From assembly GCA_025934335.1 (NCBI GenBank), contig JAICYG010000114.1, positions 1-8,488 on the forward strand: a stretch of DNA of 8,488 nucleotides, given 5' to 3'. Below, one piece after another: positions 1 to 6,646 of this stretch. Origin of the DNA: Thermoleophilia bacterium. Its GTDB lineage: Bacteria; Actinomycetota; Thermoleophilia; Gaiellales; Gaiellaceae. Every line of letters starts with the position of its first letter. Position 1 is the first letter of the stretch. The notes beneath the pieces were generated by a model that saw only the letters and a list, made by a program, of their open reading frames with translations, was not told the DNA's origin and searched no databases. Position numbers and translations under genes: made by a program.

Positions 1-834
1 CAGCTTGACCCGCCAGAGCTTCCCGTCCTTCAGGTCGACGCGCCAGAAGAAGTTGTCGGCCGACAGGAACGCGAGGTTGCCGCCGAGGTCGCGGTAGCGC
101 TGGATCACGTCGTAGATGTGCGTCGTCACGTACTCCTCGTGGCCCGAGATGACGATCAGGTCGTAACGCTGCGCCAGGTCGTCGCCGCTCGCGACGCGCT
201 CGAGGTCCTCGTCGGTGAGGTAGTCGGCCTGATGGCCGTTGTGCACGAGGAAGCGGAGGAAGCCGCGCTGCTGCGTGCGGTAGTGCGGCGGCTTGCCGTC
301 GTAGGCGAACGGGCGGCCGAGCAGCACGCTGTGGCGGTGCGCCGGGTCGACGTACCAGGAGTCGCCCTTGCCGTCGCCGTTCGCGTCGTAGAAGTTGTAG
401 GCCTGCCAGCTGTACGTGGGCAGGACGATCGCGACGCGGCTCCTGCCCCAGGCGTCCGGGCGGAGGACGAACGGCGCGAACTCTGCCCGCTTCGGCGACC
501 GCAACGTGAGCCGCGCGAAGTAGAGCCCGCTCGACCAGGCGCCGAGCCGGACGTGGACGATGTTCTCGCCGGCGTGGCGGAAGCGTATGTGCTGCACCGG
601 CCCCCACGGCCGGCCGACGCTCGACCAGCCGCGCTCCGCCCCCGCACGCAGGATCTGCAGGTCGAGGCGGCGCACCGGCGTCTTCACGCGTAGCGTCGCG
701 AGCGCGCCCGGCGCGTAGGAGGTCTGCGTGAAGACGGCGGTGAACGCCGGCCGGAGCGGCGACGGCTTCGGCGCGGCCGCCGCGGGTGCAACGACGAGGG
801 CAAGCGCTGCAGCGGCGAGGACGAGGCGCCTCAT
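1..834 (-). CDS. Secreted N,N-dimethylformamidase beta-subunit-like protein (partial, C-terminus off the left edge)
   Basis: The reading frame is open from the ATG at 834 to the window edge, giving the first 278 residues; homologues are usually about 500 or more. Residues 1-21 form a classic signal peptide (MRR, then an Ala/Leu/Val core, ending AAA-AP), so the product is exported. Residues about 27-125 look like a beta-sandwich domain. From about 133 the sequence matches the DMFase-beta-like C-terminal fold: VAIVLPTYSWQAYNFYD, then DLIVISGHEEYVT (226-238) and a GGNLAFLSADNFFWRV stretch (251-266), close to the family's 'GHSEYW...GGNVAFFSGN..YWRV' pattern. Residues 150-158 (DANGDGKGD) look like a calcium-binding loop. 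Start choice: the ATG overlaps the TGA of the upstream glycosidase-like gene as ATGA, implying translational coupling. True amidase activity is not shown; in most bacteria these homologues have unknown substrates. Confidence 0.85.
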   Translation of the reverse strand, partial: MRRLVLAAAALALVVAPAAAAPKPSPLRPAFTAVFTQTSYAPGALATLRVKTPVRRLDLQILRAGAERGWSSVGRPWGPVQHIRFRHAGENIVHVRLGAWSSGLYFARLTLRSPKRAEFAPFVLRPDAWGRSRVAIVLPTYSWQAYNFYDANGDGKGDSWYVDPAHRHSVLLGRPFAYDGKPPHYRTQQRGFLRFLVHNGHQADYLTDEDLERVASGDDLAQRYDLIVISGHEEYVTTHIYDVIQRYRDLGGNLAFLSADNFFWRVDLKDGKLWRVKL

Positions 835-2327
835 TGCGCGGTGGCCGCCAGCACCGGCTGGAGCGTCGGCAGGACGCGCGACTCGGAGGGGGTCGCGTCG
901 CCAAAGGCGAACGACGTGCTGAACCGCGTCTCGGCCGTCCCCGGCTTGCCGCACCTGAAGACGCGGAGCGCGTACTGGTACTGCCCCGGTGGCACGCTCG
1001 CGGTGGGGAGCCTCACCGTCGCGAGCCCGACCGCGTTGCCCGTCTCGCGGGCGACGACGTCGCCCGTCGCGACGTCGAGCACGCGCACGTCGTAGGTGCA
1101 CGGGAGCAGGCACGAGAACGCCGTCTGGAAGTCGGGTGCGGGCGCCTGGAACGCGACGTCGCCGATGTTCGACGTCACCTTCTCTTTCCGGCAACCCGCG
1201 AGCGTGCCCGCCTGCGCCGCGAGCGCGGCGCGCCGCACGGCCGCGAGGCTCGACTTCGGCCTGCCGTTCGCGTAGTAGACCCCCGACTGCCACGCACGCG
1301 CGTCGCGCTCGTCGACGACGTGGAAGATCAGCATCCCGGCCACCGTCGGCTGGCACGCCGCGAGCGCGAACGCCTGCGCGTAGTACGCGGCCTGCTTCGC
1401 CTCGGGGATCGCGTCGCGCGCAACCGTCGTGCCGAGGTTGCGGTACGTGAACCGGAGCGCCTTCGGGATCTCCGACTGGTACCCGAACTCGTCGTAGACG
1501 ATCGGGAGCGTCTCGCCGCGCTGCGCCGTGCCGCGGAACGCGCCGGTCAGCAGCCGGACGAGCTTCGGGTAGTCGGCGACGCCGATCGTCGTCGTGCGCG
1601 GGTGCTGGAACGTCGGCGGCAGCCGCGACGGGATCAGGTACGGGTGGATCGCGAACATGTCCATGATCGGCCGCGTCCGCTTCGTGGCGCGGTAGGCGGC
1701 GCCGAGGTCCCTGATGAACGCGGTCGGCGAGTGCGTCGGGCGGAGCGAGTCGGGCTTGTCCTCGCCGTGAGACGCGAGCGCGCCTCCGATCACGTTCACG
1801 TCGTCGGAGACCGACTTGAGCGCGTCGTAGGTGCGCGCGAGCAGCAGCTCGTACGAGCGGGCCGCGAGGTCGACGCCGCCGACGCCGTACTGCGGCATCC
1901 AGAACAGGTTGAGGTTCGGCTCGTTGCCGATCACGAAGTCGCGCAGCGCCGGGAACTCGCGCGCGATCGACGCCGCGAACGAGGCGAACTGGCCACGCGC
2001 GCCGGAGGTGAGCGGCACCGCCCGCGCCCGCTGCGGGTAGATCGAGACGATCGTGCGGACGCCGTCGAGCTGCGCGGCCGCGACGACGTTCCGCAGCACG
2101 ATCTCGTCGTCGCCTGCGACGCGCGTCTGCCCCGGCGACCAGGTGACCGACGTGCGCACCGTGTCGAGGCCGGCCATCGCGGCCAGGTCCATCTTCGCCT
2201 TGGTGACGACGGGGTCGAGGCTGCGGACGTTGTCCTCGGTGGCGCCGACGAACATGCCGGTGCCGGCACGGGCTGTCCCGACGGTCGCGAGGGCGACGAC
2301 CATCGCCACGAACGCGACACGACGCAC
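831..2327 (-). CDS. Secreted clan GH-A glycoside hydrolase-like protein (TIM barrel plus C-terminal beta domain)
   Basis: Predicted protein of 498 residues from a GTG at 2327. Residues 1-22 (MRRVAFVAMVVALATVGTARA) form a signal peptide, so it acts outside the membrane. Residues about 25-365 have the pattern of a (beta/alpha)8 glycosidase of clan GH-A: GLDTVRTSVTWSPGQ (53-67), FVIGNEPN (131-138) with the candidate acid/base Glu136, FAIHPY (225-230), and IVYDEFGYQS (276-285) with the candidate nucleophile Glu280. About 145 residues separate the two glutamates. Residues about 385-475 look like a beta-sandwich with several cysteines (406, 410, 459). Substrate cannot be told. The GTG was chosen because it gives a complete signal peptide; a longer frame to 2510 would run into the upstream gene and lacks a sensible N-terminus. 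A GGAG sits 14 nt upstream, which is a weak ribosome site. The ATG at 2303 is an alternative but shortens the signal peptide. Its stop overlaps the next gene's start by 4 nt. Confidence 0.85.
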   Translation of the reverse strand: MRRVAFVAMVVALATVGTARAGTGMFVGATEDNVRSLDPVVTKAKMDLAAMAGLDTVRTSVTWSPGQTRVAGDDEIVLRNVVAAAQLDGVRTIVSIYPQRARAVPLTSGARGQFASFAASIAREFPALRDFVIGNEPNLNLFWMPQYGVGGVDLAARSYELLLARTYDALKSVSDDVNVIGGALASHGEDKPDSLRPTHSPTAFIRDLGAAYRATKRTRPIMDMFAIHPYLIPSRLPPTFQHPRTTTIGVADYPKLVRLLTGAFRGTAQRGETLPIVYDEFGYQSEIPKALRFTYRNLGTTVARDAIPEAKQAAYYAQAFALAACQPTVAGMLIFHVVDERDARAWQSGVYYANGRPKSSLAAVRRAALAAQAGTLAGCRKEKVTSNIGDVAFQAPAPDFQTAFSCLLPCTYDVRVLDVATGDVVARETGNAVGLATVRLPTASVPPGQYQYALRVFRCGKPGTAETRFSTSFAFGDATPSESRVLPTLQPVLAATAQ

Positions 2328-2359
2328 GGATGAGAGCGTAACTCCGGCCGCTGACGGAG

Positions 2360-2896
2360 TCAGTCGCCGAAGGCACGGTACGCGTGGATCAGCGTCTCGA
2401 CGAGGTCGCCGTCGGCGGTGCGGATGCCGCTCGTGCCGAATCGCTTCGGCACCGAGTCGGGCGGGCGCCGCGCAGGCGGCGGGAGCGGCGGCAGGTCGCC
2501 GCCGCGCCACGCGTCGTCGTGGTCGGCGGCGGAGCGCGCGTCGTAGCCGCGGAAGCGGAGGAGTGCCGACGGGTCGCGGTCGATCTCCTCGGCGACCGCC
2601 CGCACGACCGCCGCCACGTCGTCCTCCGCGCCCACGCGCACGAGCTCGGGCGGCAGGAGCGGCTCCTCCCAGGTGTGCTCGAGCAGCTGGGCGAGCTGCT
2701 CGGACTGGCGGTCGGTCGTCACGTGCCCTTCGATCGCCGCCCAGACGCCCGCGGGAATCGGTGGCGCGGAGAGGCTCACGGGCCGGTCGTTCACGATGGC
2801 CGTGATCAGGGACGGCTCGATGCGAAGGGCCGAAACGGTGTCAGACACCTTTAGGTGTCTGACACCGGTGAGCCACGCGCGCGCCCACGGACCCAT
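2360..2896 (-). CDS. SWIM-family-like partner of the SNF2 helicase, lacking all zinc-binding cysteines
   Basis: Predicted protein of 178 residues. In many actinobacteria the SNF2 helicase gene is followed by a SWIM zinc-finger protein, and this one resembles that family: an N-terminal WARAWL (4-9; family 'WWA.R.LEAL'), ALRIEPSLITAIV (23-35; family 'SLEVEPGRVTARV'), AEEIDRDPSALLRFRGYD (102-119; family 'AEEFDRDPFLLLRLRGR'), then a Trp followed by LPPLPPP (135-141) and a C-terminal RFG...LIHAYRAF. The SWIM motif CxCPDW..PCKH should lie just before residue 100, but that stretch reads ELVRVGAEDDVAAVVRAV and the whole protein has no cysteine. The N-terminal region between WARAWL and ALRIEP is only about 13 residues and is encoded by a palindromic repeat. 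The start is well supported: the ATG overlaps the helicase stop (TAATG), with AGGAGG ten bases upstream. It may be a scaffold that has lost metal binding, or a decaying gene that is still open. Family assignment is from recalled family patterns and is moderate. Confidence 0.7.
   Translation of the reverse strand: MGPWARAWLTGVRHLKVSDTVSALRIEPSLITAIVNDRPVSLSAPPIPAGVWAAIEGHVTTDRQSEQLAQLLEHTWEEPLLPPELVRVGAEDDVAAVVRAVAEEIDRDPSALLRFRGYDARSAADHDDAWRGGDLPPLPPPARRPPDSVPKRFGTSGIRTADGDLVETLIHAYRAFGD
2836..2867. repeat. Double palindrome (two GGTGTCWGACACC units) inside a coding sequence
   Basis: Two 15-base arms, CGGTGTCAGACACCT (2836-2850) and AGGTGTCTGACACCG (2853-2867), are perfect inverted repeats separated by only TT. 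Each arm is itself a palindrome around a central A or T (GGTGTC-W-GACACC). The structure resembles REP/BIME-type interspersed elements, which are often moved by Y1 (REP-associated) transposases, but no transposase lies in this window. On the minus strand it is read in frame as GVRHLKVSDTV (residues 11-21 of the SWIM-like protein) and uses codons AGA and CTA that are rare in such GC-rich genes. It could also form a strong hairpin in the mRNA just after the start codon. Confidence 0.85.
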
Positions 2897-5667
2897 TAGA
2901 CAAGTACCTCCTGCTCGTAGGCGTCGGGCGCGAGCGCGACGGCGGCGCGGATCGCGCCCAGGTCGAGGTCGCCGAGCCAGTCGTCGCTCGTCCCGGCCAT
3001 CACCTTCTCGACGAGCTCGCGCTTCGACTCGAGCAGCTGGTCGATCCGCTCCTCGAGCGTCCCGGTCGTGATCAACGAGTGCACCCAGACCGGCTTCTCC
3101 TGGCCGAGCCGGTGCGCCCGGTCGGTCGCCTGCTGCTCGACGGCGGGGTTCCACCAGCGGTCGAAGTGGAAGACGTGGTTCGCCGCCGGCAGGTTGAGGC
3201 CGCGGCCGCCGGCGCGCAGCGAGACGACGAGCACCGCGGGGCCGTCGGGCGTCGCGAACGCGGTGAGGAGCTCCTCGCGCTGCCCCGCGCTGAGGCCGCC
3301 GTGGAAGAACTCGACGGGCTTGCCGAGTCGCTCGGCCAGGTGGTCGACGAGACCGAGGAAGCTCGTGTACTGCGTGAAGACGAGCGCCTTGTCCCCCGCG
3401 GGCACCTGGCGCAGGAGGTCGATCAGCCGCTCGAGCTTCCCGGAGCGTCCTTCGATCGGGCCGCCCTCGTGCAACACCATCTCCGGGTGGTTGCACACCT
3501 GCTTCAGCTGGCCGAGCATGGCGAGCACGGCGCCGCGGCGGCCGAAGCGGTCCTCGTGCGCCTCGACGCGCGGGAGCCACGAGTCGACCACCTGCTGGTA
3601 GAGGACGGCCTGCTCGGTCGTGAGCAGGCAGTAGTCCTTGATCGTCGTGATCGGCGGCAGGTCGAGCTCGACCTCGGGGTCGTTCTTCTGGCGGCGCAGG
3701 ATGAACGGCCGCACGATCGCGCGCAGCCGCTCGAGCGCGTGCGGGTCGTCGTCGAGCTGGATCGGCTCGACGAACGCGCGGTGGAACCACTCGCGCGCCC
3801 CGAGCAGTCCCGGGTTGAGCAGGTCCATGATCGCCCACAGCTCACCGAGGTGGTTCTCGATCGGCGTGCCCGTCATCGCGACGCGGCGGCGCGCGCGCAG
3901 CAGGCGCAGCGAGCGCGCGCGGCGCGTCTGCGGGTTCTTCACGTCCTGCGCCTCGTCGAGCAGCAAGCGGTCCCACTGCACGCGCTGCAGCGTCTCGACG
4001 TCGCGGGTCGCGATGTCGTACGAGGTGATGACGAGGTCCGAGTCGTGCGCGCGCTCGACGAAGGCGTCGCCGATGAGGCGCGCGCCGCCGTGGTGGAGGT
4101 GCACGCGCAGTCCGGGCGCAAATCGCTCGACCTCGTGCAGCCACTGCCGTGCGACGCTCATCGGGCAGACGACGAGCGTCGGGCCGAGCGCGTCGCGGCC
4201 GCACTGCTCGCGCTCCGAGACGAGCATCGCGATCGCCTGCACCGTCTTCCCCAGGCCCATGTCGTCGGCGAGCACGCAGCCGATGCCGAGGTCGCCGAGG
4301 AGGCGCAGCCAGCCGTGTCCCGCCTCCTGGAACGTGTAGAGCTGGTGCTCCATCCCGGGCGGCGTCGGCAGCGGCTTGAACTTCGCGTCGCCGTCGAGCA
4401 TGCCGGCGAGCCGCTCGTCGAGCGACACCTCCCCCAGCTCGAGCCCGAACTCGTCGATCGCGATGCCAGAGGCGGCGCGGACGAGGTCGACCATGCCGCC
4501 GCCGCTCGTCTTCAGCTCGAGGAAGCGGAGCGCGCGCTCGACGTCGTCGCGGCGGAGCGCCTGCCAGCGCCCCTCGGCGTGCACGAGCGGCGCACGCTCG
4601 GAGGCGAGGCGACGCAGCTCCTCCTCGTCGAGGCCGAGGTCGCCGACGCGCAGCCGCCAGTCGAAGTGCGCCAGCGCGCCGGTCGTCGCGCGCGCGGTCA
4701 GGTCGGCACGGATCCGGGCCGGACGCTGCGTCCAGGACGTCGGCAGCACGACCGGCATCGAGAGCGCCGGCAGGACGCGGCGCAGGAAGTACTCCGCGTC
4801 CTCGGCGTCGAGCTCGAGCTCGCGCGGCTCCTCCCCGTCGAAGGCGAAGCCGCGCTCCGCGAGCTCGGGGCGAATGCGCGCGAACGCCTCACGCAGGTCG
4901 TCGTACGGGTCCGCGTCGCGCAGGAAGCGGAACGCGTCGGGGCCCGCGTCCCAGAGGAGCGACGCGGGCAGGGCGACGGATGCGTCGTCGGAGGCGTGCA
5001 GCCAGAGCTGCAGGAAGAGGCGGCCGTCGCGCTCGTCGAGGTGGAGGCCGACGCCCCACGGCGCTCGCGTGAGGCGCGCGAAACCGCGGTCGACCCAGCG
5101 CGTCACGTTGCGCTCGAGCGCGGCGTACGACGGGCCGTGCGGGAGCTCGGGCTCGGGTGAGGTGAGGCCGTGCAGGAACGCGTCGACCGCGCGGTGGCGG
5201 CCGAAGGGCCGCGCCGAGCCCAGGCGCACACCGGCGGCGACCAGTCGGTCGCGCGCGATCCGGTCGACGAGGCGCGGGTAGAGGTCGTTGACCGTGGCGA
5301 CGCGGTCGCCGTGGAAGTAATCGGCGATCACCGGCGGCGCGGCCGCCGCGATCGCGGTCAGCGCCTGCTCGACCTTCGCCTCGAGGGTTGCGCCCCAGAA
5401 CGCGTGCCACTCGCCGCCGATCTCGGCGAGCTGCGGGAACACGAGCCCCTCGCTGACCGCGCGGCGCGCGAGCTCGCGCACGTGCAGGAGTGCGCTTGCG
5501 GAGTCGGCGAGCGGCTGATCCGGCGCCCACGCGGCGAGCTCGTCGACCGAGAGGAAGCGGCCGCGGTAGGTGTTGTCGAGGACGTCGAGCTCGTCGTCGC
5601 CGAGGATCGCACCGTCGCGCGCGAACGCGAAGGCGACTGCCTCGGGATGCCAGACCAGCTCGAGCAC
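2896..5667 (-). CDS. SNF2-family DNA helicase/translocase with N-terminal SNF2-associated domain
   Basis: Predicted 923-residue ATP-dependent DNA translocase of the bacterial SNF2 (RapA/HepA-like) superfamily 2 group. Residues about 285-400 match the SNF2-associated DUF3670-type domain (VLPALSMPVVLPTSW, then FDWRLRVGDLGLDEEEL). The ATPase core follows: Q-type region LYTFQEAGHGWL (443-454), Walker A ADDMGLGKT (467-475), motif Ia LVVCPMSVARQWLHE, Walker B DEAQ (571-574), motif III MTGTPIEN (598-605). The C-terminal RecA domain has LVFTQYT (762-768), motif V SLRAGGRGLNL (816-826) and motif VI QATDRAHRLGQ (846-856). All catalytic residues are intact. The GTG start at 5667 gives MLELVWHPEAVAF; the in-frame upstream extension to 5973 is low-complexity Arg/Ala sequence that overlaps the divergent gene and is not believable. 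It is followed, with a 1-nt overlap, by its SWIM-like partner, suggesting a two-protein complex acting on DNA. The exact cellular role of this family is not settled. Confidence 0.93.
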   Translation of the reverse strand: MLELVWHPEAVAFAFARDGAILGDDELDVLDNTYRGRFLSVDELAAWAPDQPLADSASALLHVRELARRAVSEGLVFPQLAEIGGEWHAFWGATLEAKVEQALTAIAAAAPPVIADYFHGDRVATVNDLYPRLVDRIARDRLVAAGVRLGSARPFGRHRAVDAFLHGLTSPEPELPHGPSYAALERNVTRWVDRGFARLTRAPWGVGLHLDERDGRLFLQLWLHASDDASVALPASLLWDAGPDAFRFLRDADPYDDLREAFARIRPELAERGFAFDGEEPRELELDAEDAEYFLRRVLPALSMPVVLPTSWTQRPARIRADLTARATTGALAHFDWRLRVGDLGLDEEELRRLASERAPLVHAEGRWQALRRDDVERALRFLELKTSGGGMVDLVRAASGIAIDEFGLELGEVSLDERLAGMLDGDAKFKPLPTPPGMEHQLYTFQEAGHGWLRLLGDLGIGCVLADDMGLGKTVQAIAMLVSEREQCGRDALGPTLVVCPMSVARQWLHEVERFAPGLRVHLHHGGARLIGDAFVERAHDSDLVITSYDIATRDVETLQRVQWDRLLLDEAQDVKNPQTRRARSLRLLRARRRVAMTGTPIENHLGELWAIMDLLNPGLLGAREWFHRAFVEPIQLDDDPHALERLRAIVRPFILRRQKNDPEVELDLPPITTIKDYCLLTTEQAVLYQQVVDSWLPRVEAHEDRFGRRGAVLAMLGQLKQVCNHPEMVLHEGGPIEGRSGKLERLIDLLRQVPAGDKALVFTQYTSFLGLVDHLAERLGKPVEFFHGGLSAGQREELLTAFATPDGPAVLVVSLRAGGRGLNLPAANHVFHFDRWWNPAVEQQATDRAHRLGQEKPVWVHSLITTGTLEERIDQLLESKRELVEKVMAGTSDDWLGDLDLGAIRAAVALAPDAYEQEVLV
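2907..2912 (-). promoter_or_regulatory. Strong ribosome binding site for the SWIM-like gene
   Basis: On the minus strand AGGAGG lies ten bases before the ATG at 2896, inside the last codons of the SNF2 gene (Gln-Glu-Val). With the TAATG stop/start overlap this fixes the start of the SWIM-like protein and shows that it is translated from the same message as the helicase. It is the clearest Shine-Dalgarno sequence I found in the window. Confidence 0.75.
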
Positions 5668-5759
5668 GGCTAGCCATCGTAGGCAGGATCGGCCGGTCGT
5701 CGCCGCGGTCACCCTGACGGGGGATCCATCGTCTGCCCGCCGGCGCCGTTCCTGTCGGC
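5668..5759. promoter_or_regulatory. Divergent promoter spacer between the SNF2 and L,D-transpeptidase genes
   Basis: This 92-bp spacer must hold the promoters for both divergent genes. On the minus strand TACGAT (5676-5681) fits a TAnnnT -10 box and ends 8 bases before the helicase GTG. No Shine-Dalgarno sequence is visible before that GTG, so a leaderless transcript is possible. I see no convincing -35 box at normal spacing. No clear -10 or ribosome site is visible before the plus-strand ATG at 5760. Confidence 0.35.
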
Positions 5760-6428
5760 ATGCGGCTCGTGCTCTGGGTGTGCGTGCTAGCGCTCGCCGT
5801 TCCCCTGTGCGCGGCGGCGCAGGATTCGCTGCGGCCGCGTGAGCCGTTCTTCGCGGCGACCCCGCGGACGGGATCGGTCGTCCTTCGCGACCGTCCAGGA
5901 GGCCGCGCGCTCGCGACCGTCGGCGCGCGCACCGATTTCGGCTCGCCGGAGACGGTCGGTGTCGCGGTGACACGCGGCAACTGGGTGGGCGTCATCTCGA
6001 CGCACCTGCCGAACGGCGTACTCGGCTGGGTGCCGCGCAAGGAGCTGTCGCTGCAGCCGGTCGAGTGGTCGATCGAGATCTCCCTCTCGCGTCGCCGGCT
6101 GGTGCTACGCCACGACGGCGCCGTCGTGCGTCGTGCAGCGGTCGGGATCGGCGCGTCGAGCTCGCCGACACCGGCCGGCCGCTACGTCGTGACGGATCAC
6201 ATCGACCCGGGCGCCGAGAGCGGCACGTACGGCTGCTGCATCCTCGCCCTCTCGGGTCACCAGCCGAGCCCGCCCGCGGGCTGGGACAGGAGCCGCGACT
6301 GGCGGCTCGCGATCCACGGCGGCGCCCCCGGCGCCGTCTCCGCCGGCTGCGTCCACGCCGACGAGGAGACCCTCCGCTACCTGATGCGCGTCACGCCGCT
6401 CGGAACGCCGGTCACCGTCTCGGACTGA
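5760..6428 (+). CDS. Secreted L,D-transpeptidase (YkuD-type) with N-terminal SH3-like domain
   Basis: Predicted protein of 222 residues. Residues 1-20 form a signal peptide (MRLVLWVCVLALAVPLCAAA), placing it outside the membrane. Residues about 35-97 look like a bacterial SH3-type wall-binding domain (VVLRDRPGG, NWVGVI, and GVLGWVPRKEL at 86-96). Residues about 103-220 form the YkuD catalytic domain: IEISLSRRRLVLRHDG, VGIGASSSPTPAGRYVV (128-144), AIHGG (184-188) and SAGCVHADEETLRYL (194-208) with the nucleophile Cys197. This enzyme class makes 3-3 cross-links in peptidoglycan or attaches proteins to it. The active site is compact: His186 lies only 11 residues before Cys197, and the usual SHGC(I/V)R reads SAGCVH. 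It is transcribed away from the SNF2 cluster and converges on the MBL gene. The ATG is chosen because it begins the signal peptide, though no ribosome site is seen. Confidence 0.9.
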   Translation: MRLVLWVCVLALAVPLCAAAQDSLRPREPFFAATPRTGSVVLRDRPGGRALATVGARTDFGSPETVGVAVTRGNWVGVISTHLPNGVLGWVPRKELSLQPVEWSIEISLSRRRLVLRHDGAVVRRAAVGIGASSSPTPAGRYVVTDHIDPGAESGTYGCCILALSGHQPSPPAGWDRSRDWRLAIHGGAPGAVSAGCVHADEETLRYLMRVTPLGTPVTVSD

Positions 6429-6455
6429 CGTGTCCGTGCAGGACGTTTGGCGTCT

Positions 6456-6521
6456 GAGCCGCGTCTGACGCAGCTCAGAGCCGCGTCAGACGCACATCAG
6501 AGGTTGCTCTGACGCCACCGC
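6456..6521. repeat. Tandem repeat with 22-bp period in the convergent spacer
   Basis: Three consecutive 22-bp units begin at 6456, 6478 and 6500, each with GAG. Units 1 and 2 match at 19 of 22 positions (both begin GAGCCGCGTC). Unit 3 is diverged but keeps TCTGACGC at the same phase as unit 1. A spacing of about two helical turns is typical of direct-repeat protein sites, but the location between two gene 3' ends argues against a promoter role. The rest of the 218-bp spacer (6429-6646) holds only a short perfect palindrome, GGTCCGGACC (6601-6610), and nothing that looks coding. Confidence 0.6.
6461..6493. terminator. Hairpin between convergent genes, possible bidirectional terminator
   Basis: GCGTCTGACGC (6461-6471) and GCGTCAGACGC (6483-6493) are perfect 11-bp inverted repeats with an 11-nt loop, 33 bases past the L,D-transpeptidase stop. 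Each arm is itself palindromic. No T-run follows on either strand, so a canonical intrinsic terminator is not shown. GC-rich actinobacteria often use U-less hairpins, which makes a terminator role plausible but unproven. Confidence 0.4.
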
Positions 6522-6646
6522 ACCCCGCCGCGGAAGGGACACGGCCGAAGCGCGGTGCGGCTGAGCAGCGGTTTTGGCACTTCCGACACGGTTCTGTGAC
6601 GGTCCGGACCTGAGCCGGCCGCCCCGACCACGGCGCGGGGATTTCG

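Noticed and set aside
118..693. 191-residue plus-strand frame opposite the DMFase-like gene
   Set aside because: It is Arg/Ala/Val-rich low-complexity antisense of a recognisable coding sequence, as expected in GC-rich DNA, and has no domain of its own.
2351..2363. CTGAC-GGA-GTCAG hairpin at the end of the SWIM-like gene as a terminator
   Set aside because: The stem has only 5 bp, the loop is 3 nt, there is no T-run, and the next gene lies 32 nt away.
3079..5160. 693-residue plus-strand frame opposite the SNF2 gene
   Set aside because: The minus strand has all helicase motifs in order; the plus-strand translation is an Arg/Glu/Ala/Val-rich shadow without motifs.
5668..5973. N-terminal extension of the SNF2 protein by 102 residues
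   Set aside because: It is low-complexity, overlaps the signal peptide and SH3 part of the divergent L,D-transpeptidase gene, and conserved sequence begins only at the GTG at 5667.
6518..6560. CCGCACC / GGTGCGG inverted repeat in the convergent spacer
   Set aside because: Seven base pairs with a 29-nt loop is expected by chance at this GC content.
6601..6610. GGTCCGGACC palindrome as an operator
   Set aside because: It is perfect but short, lies between two gene 3' ends, and has no second copy in the spacer.
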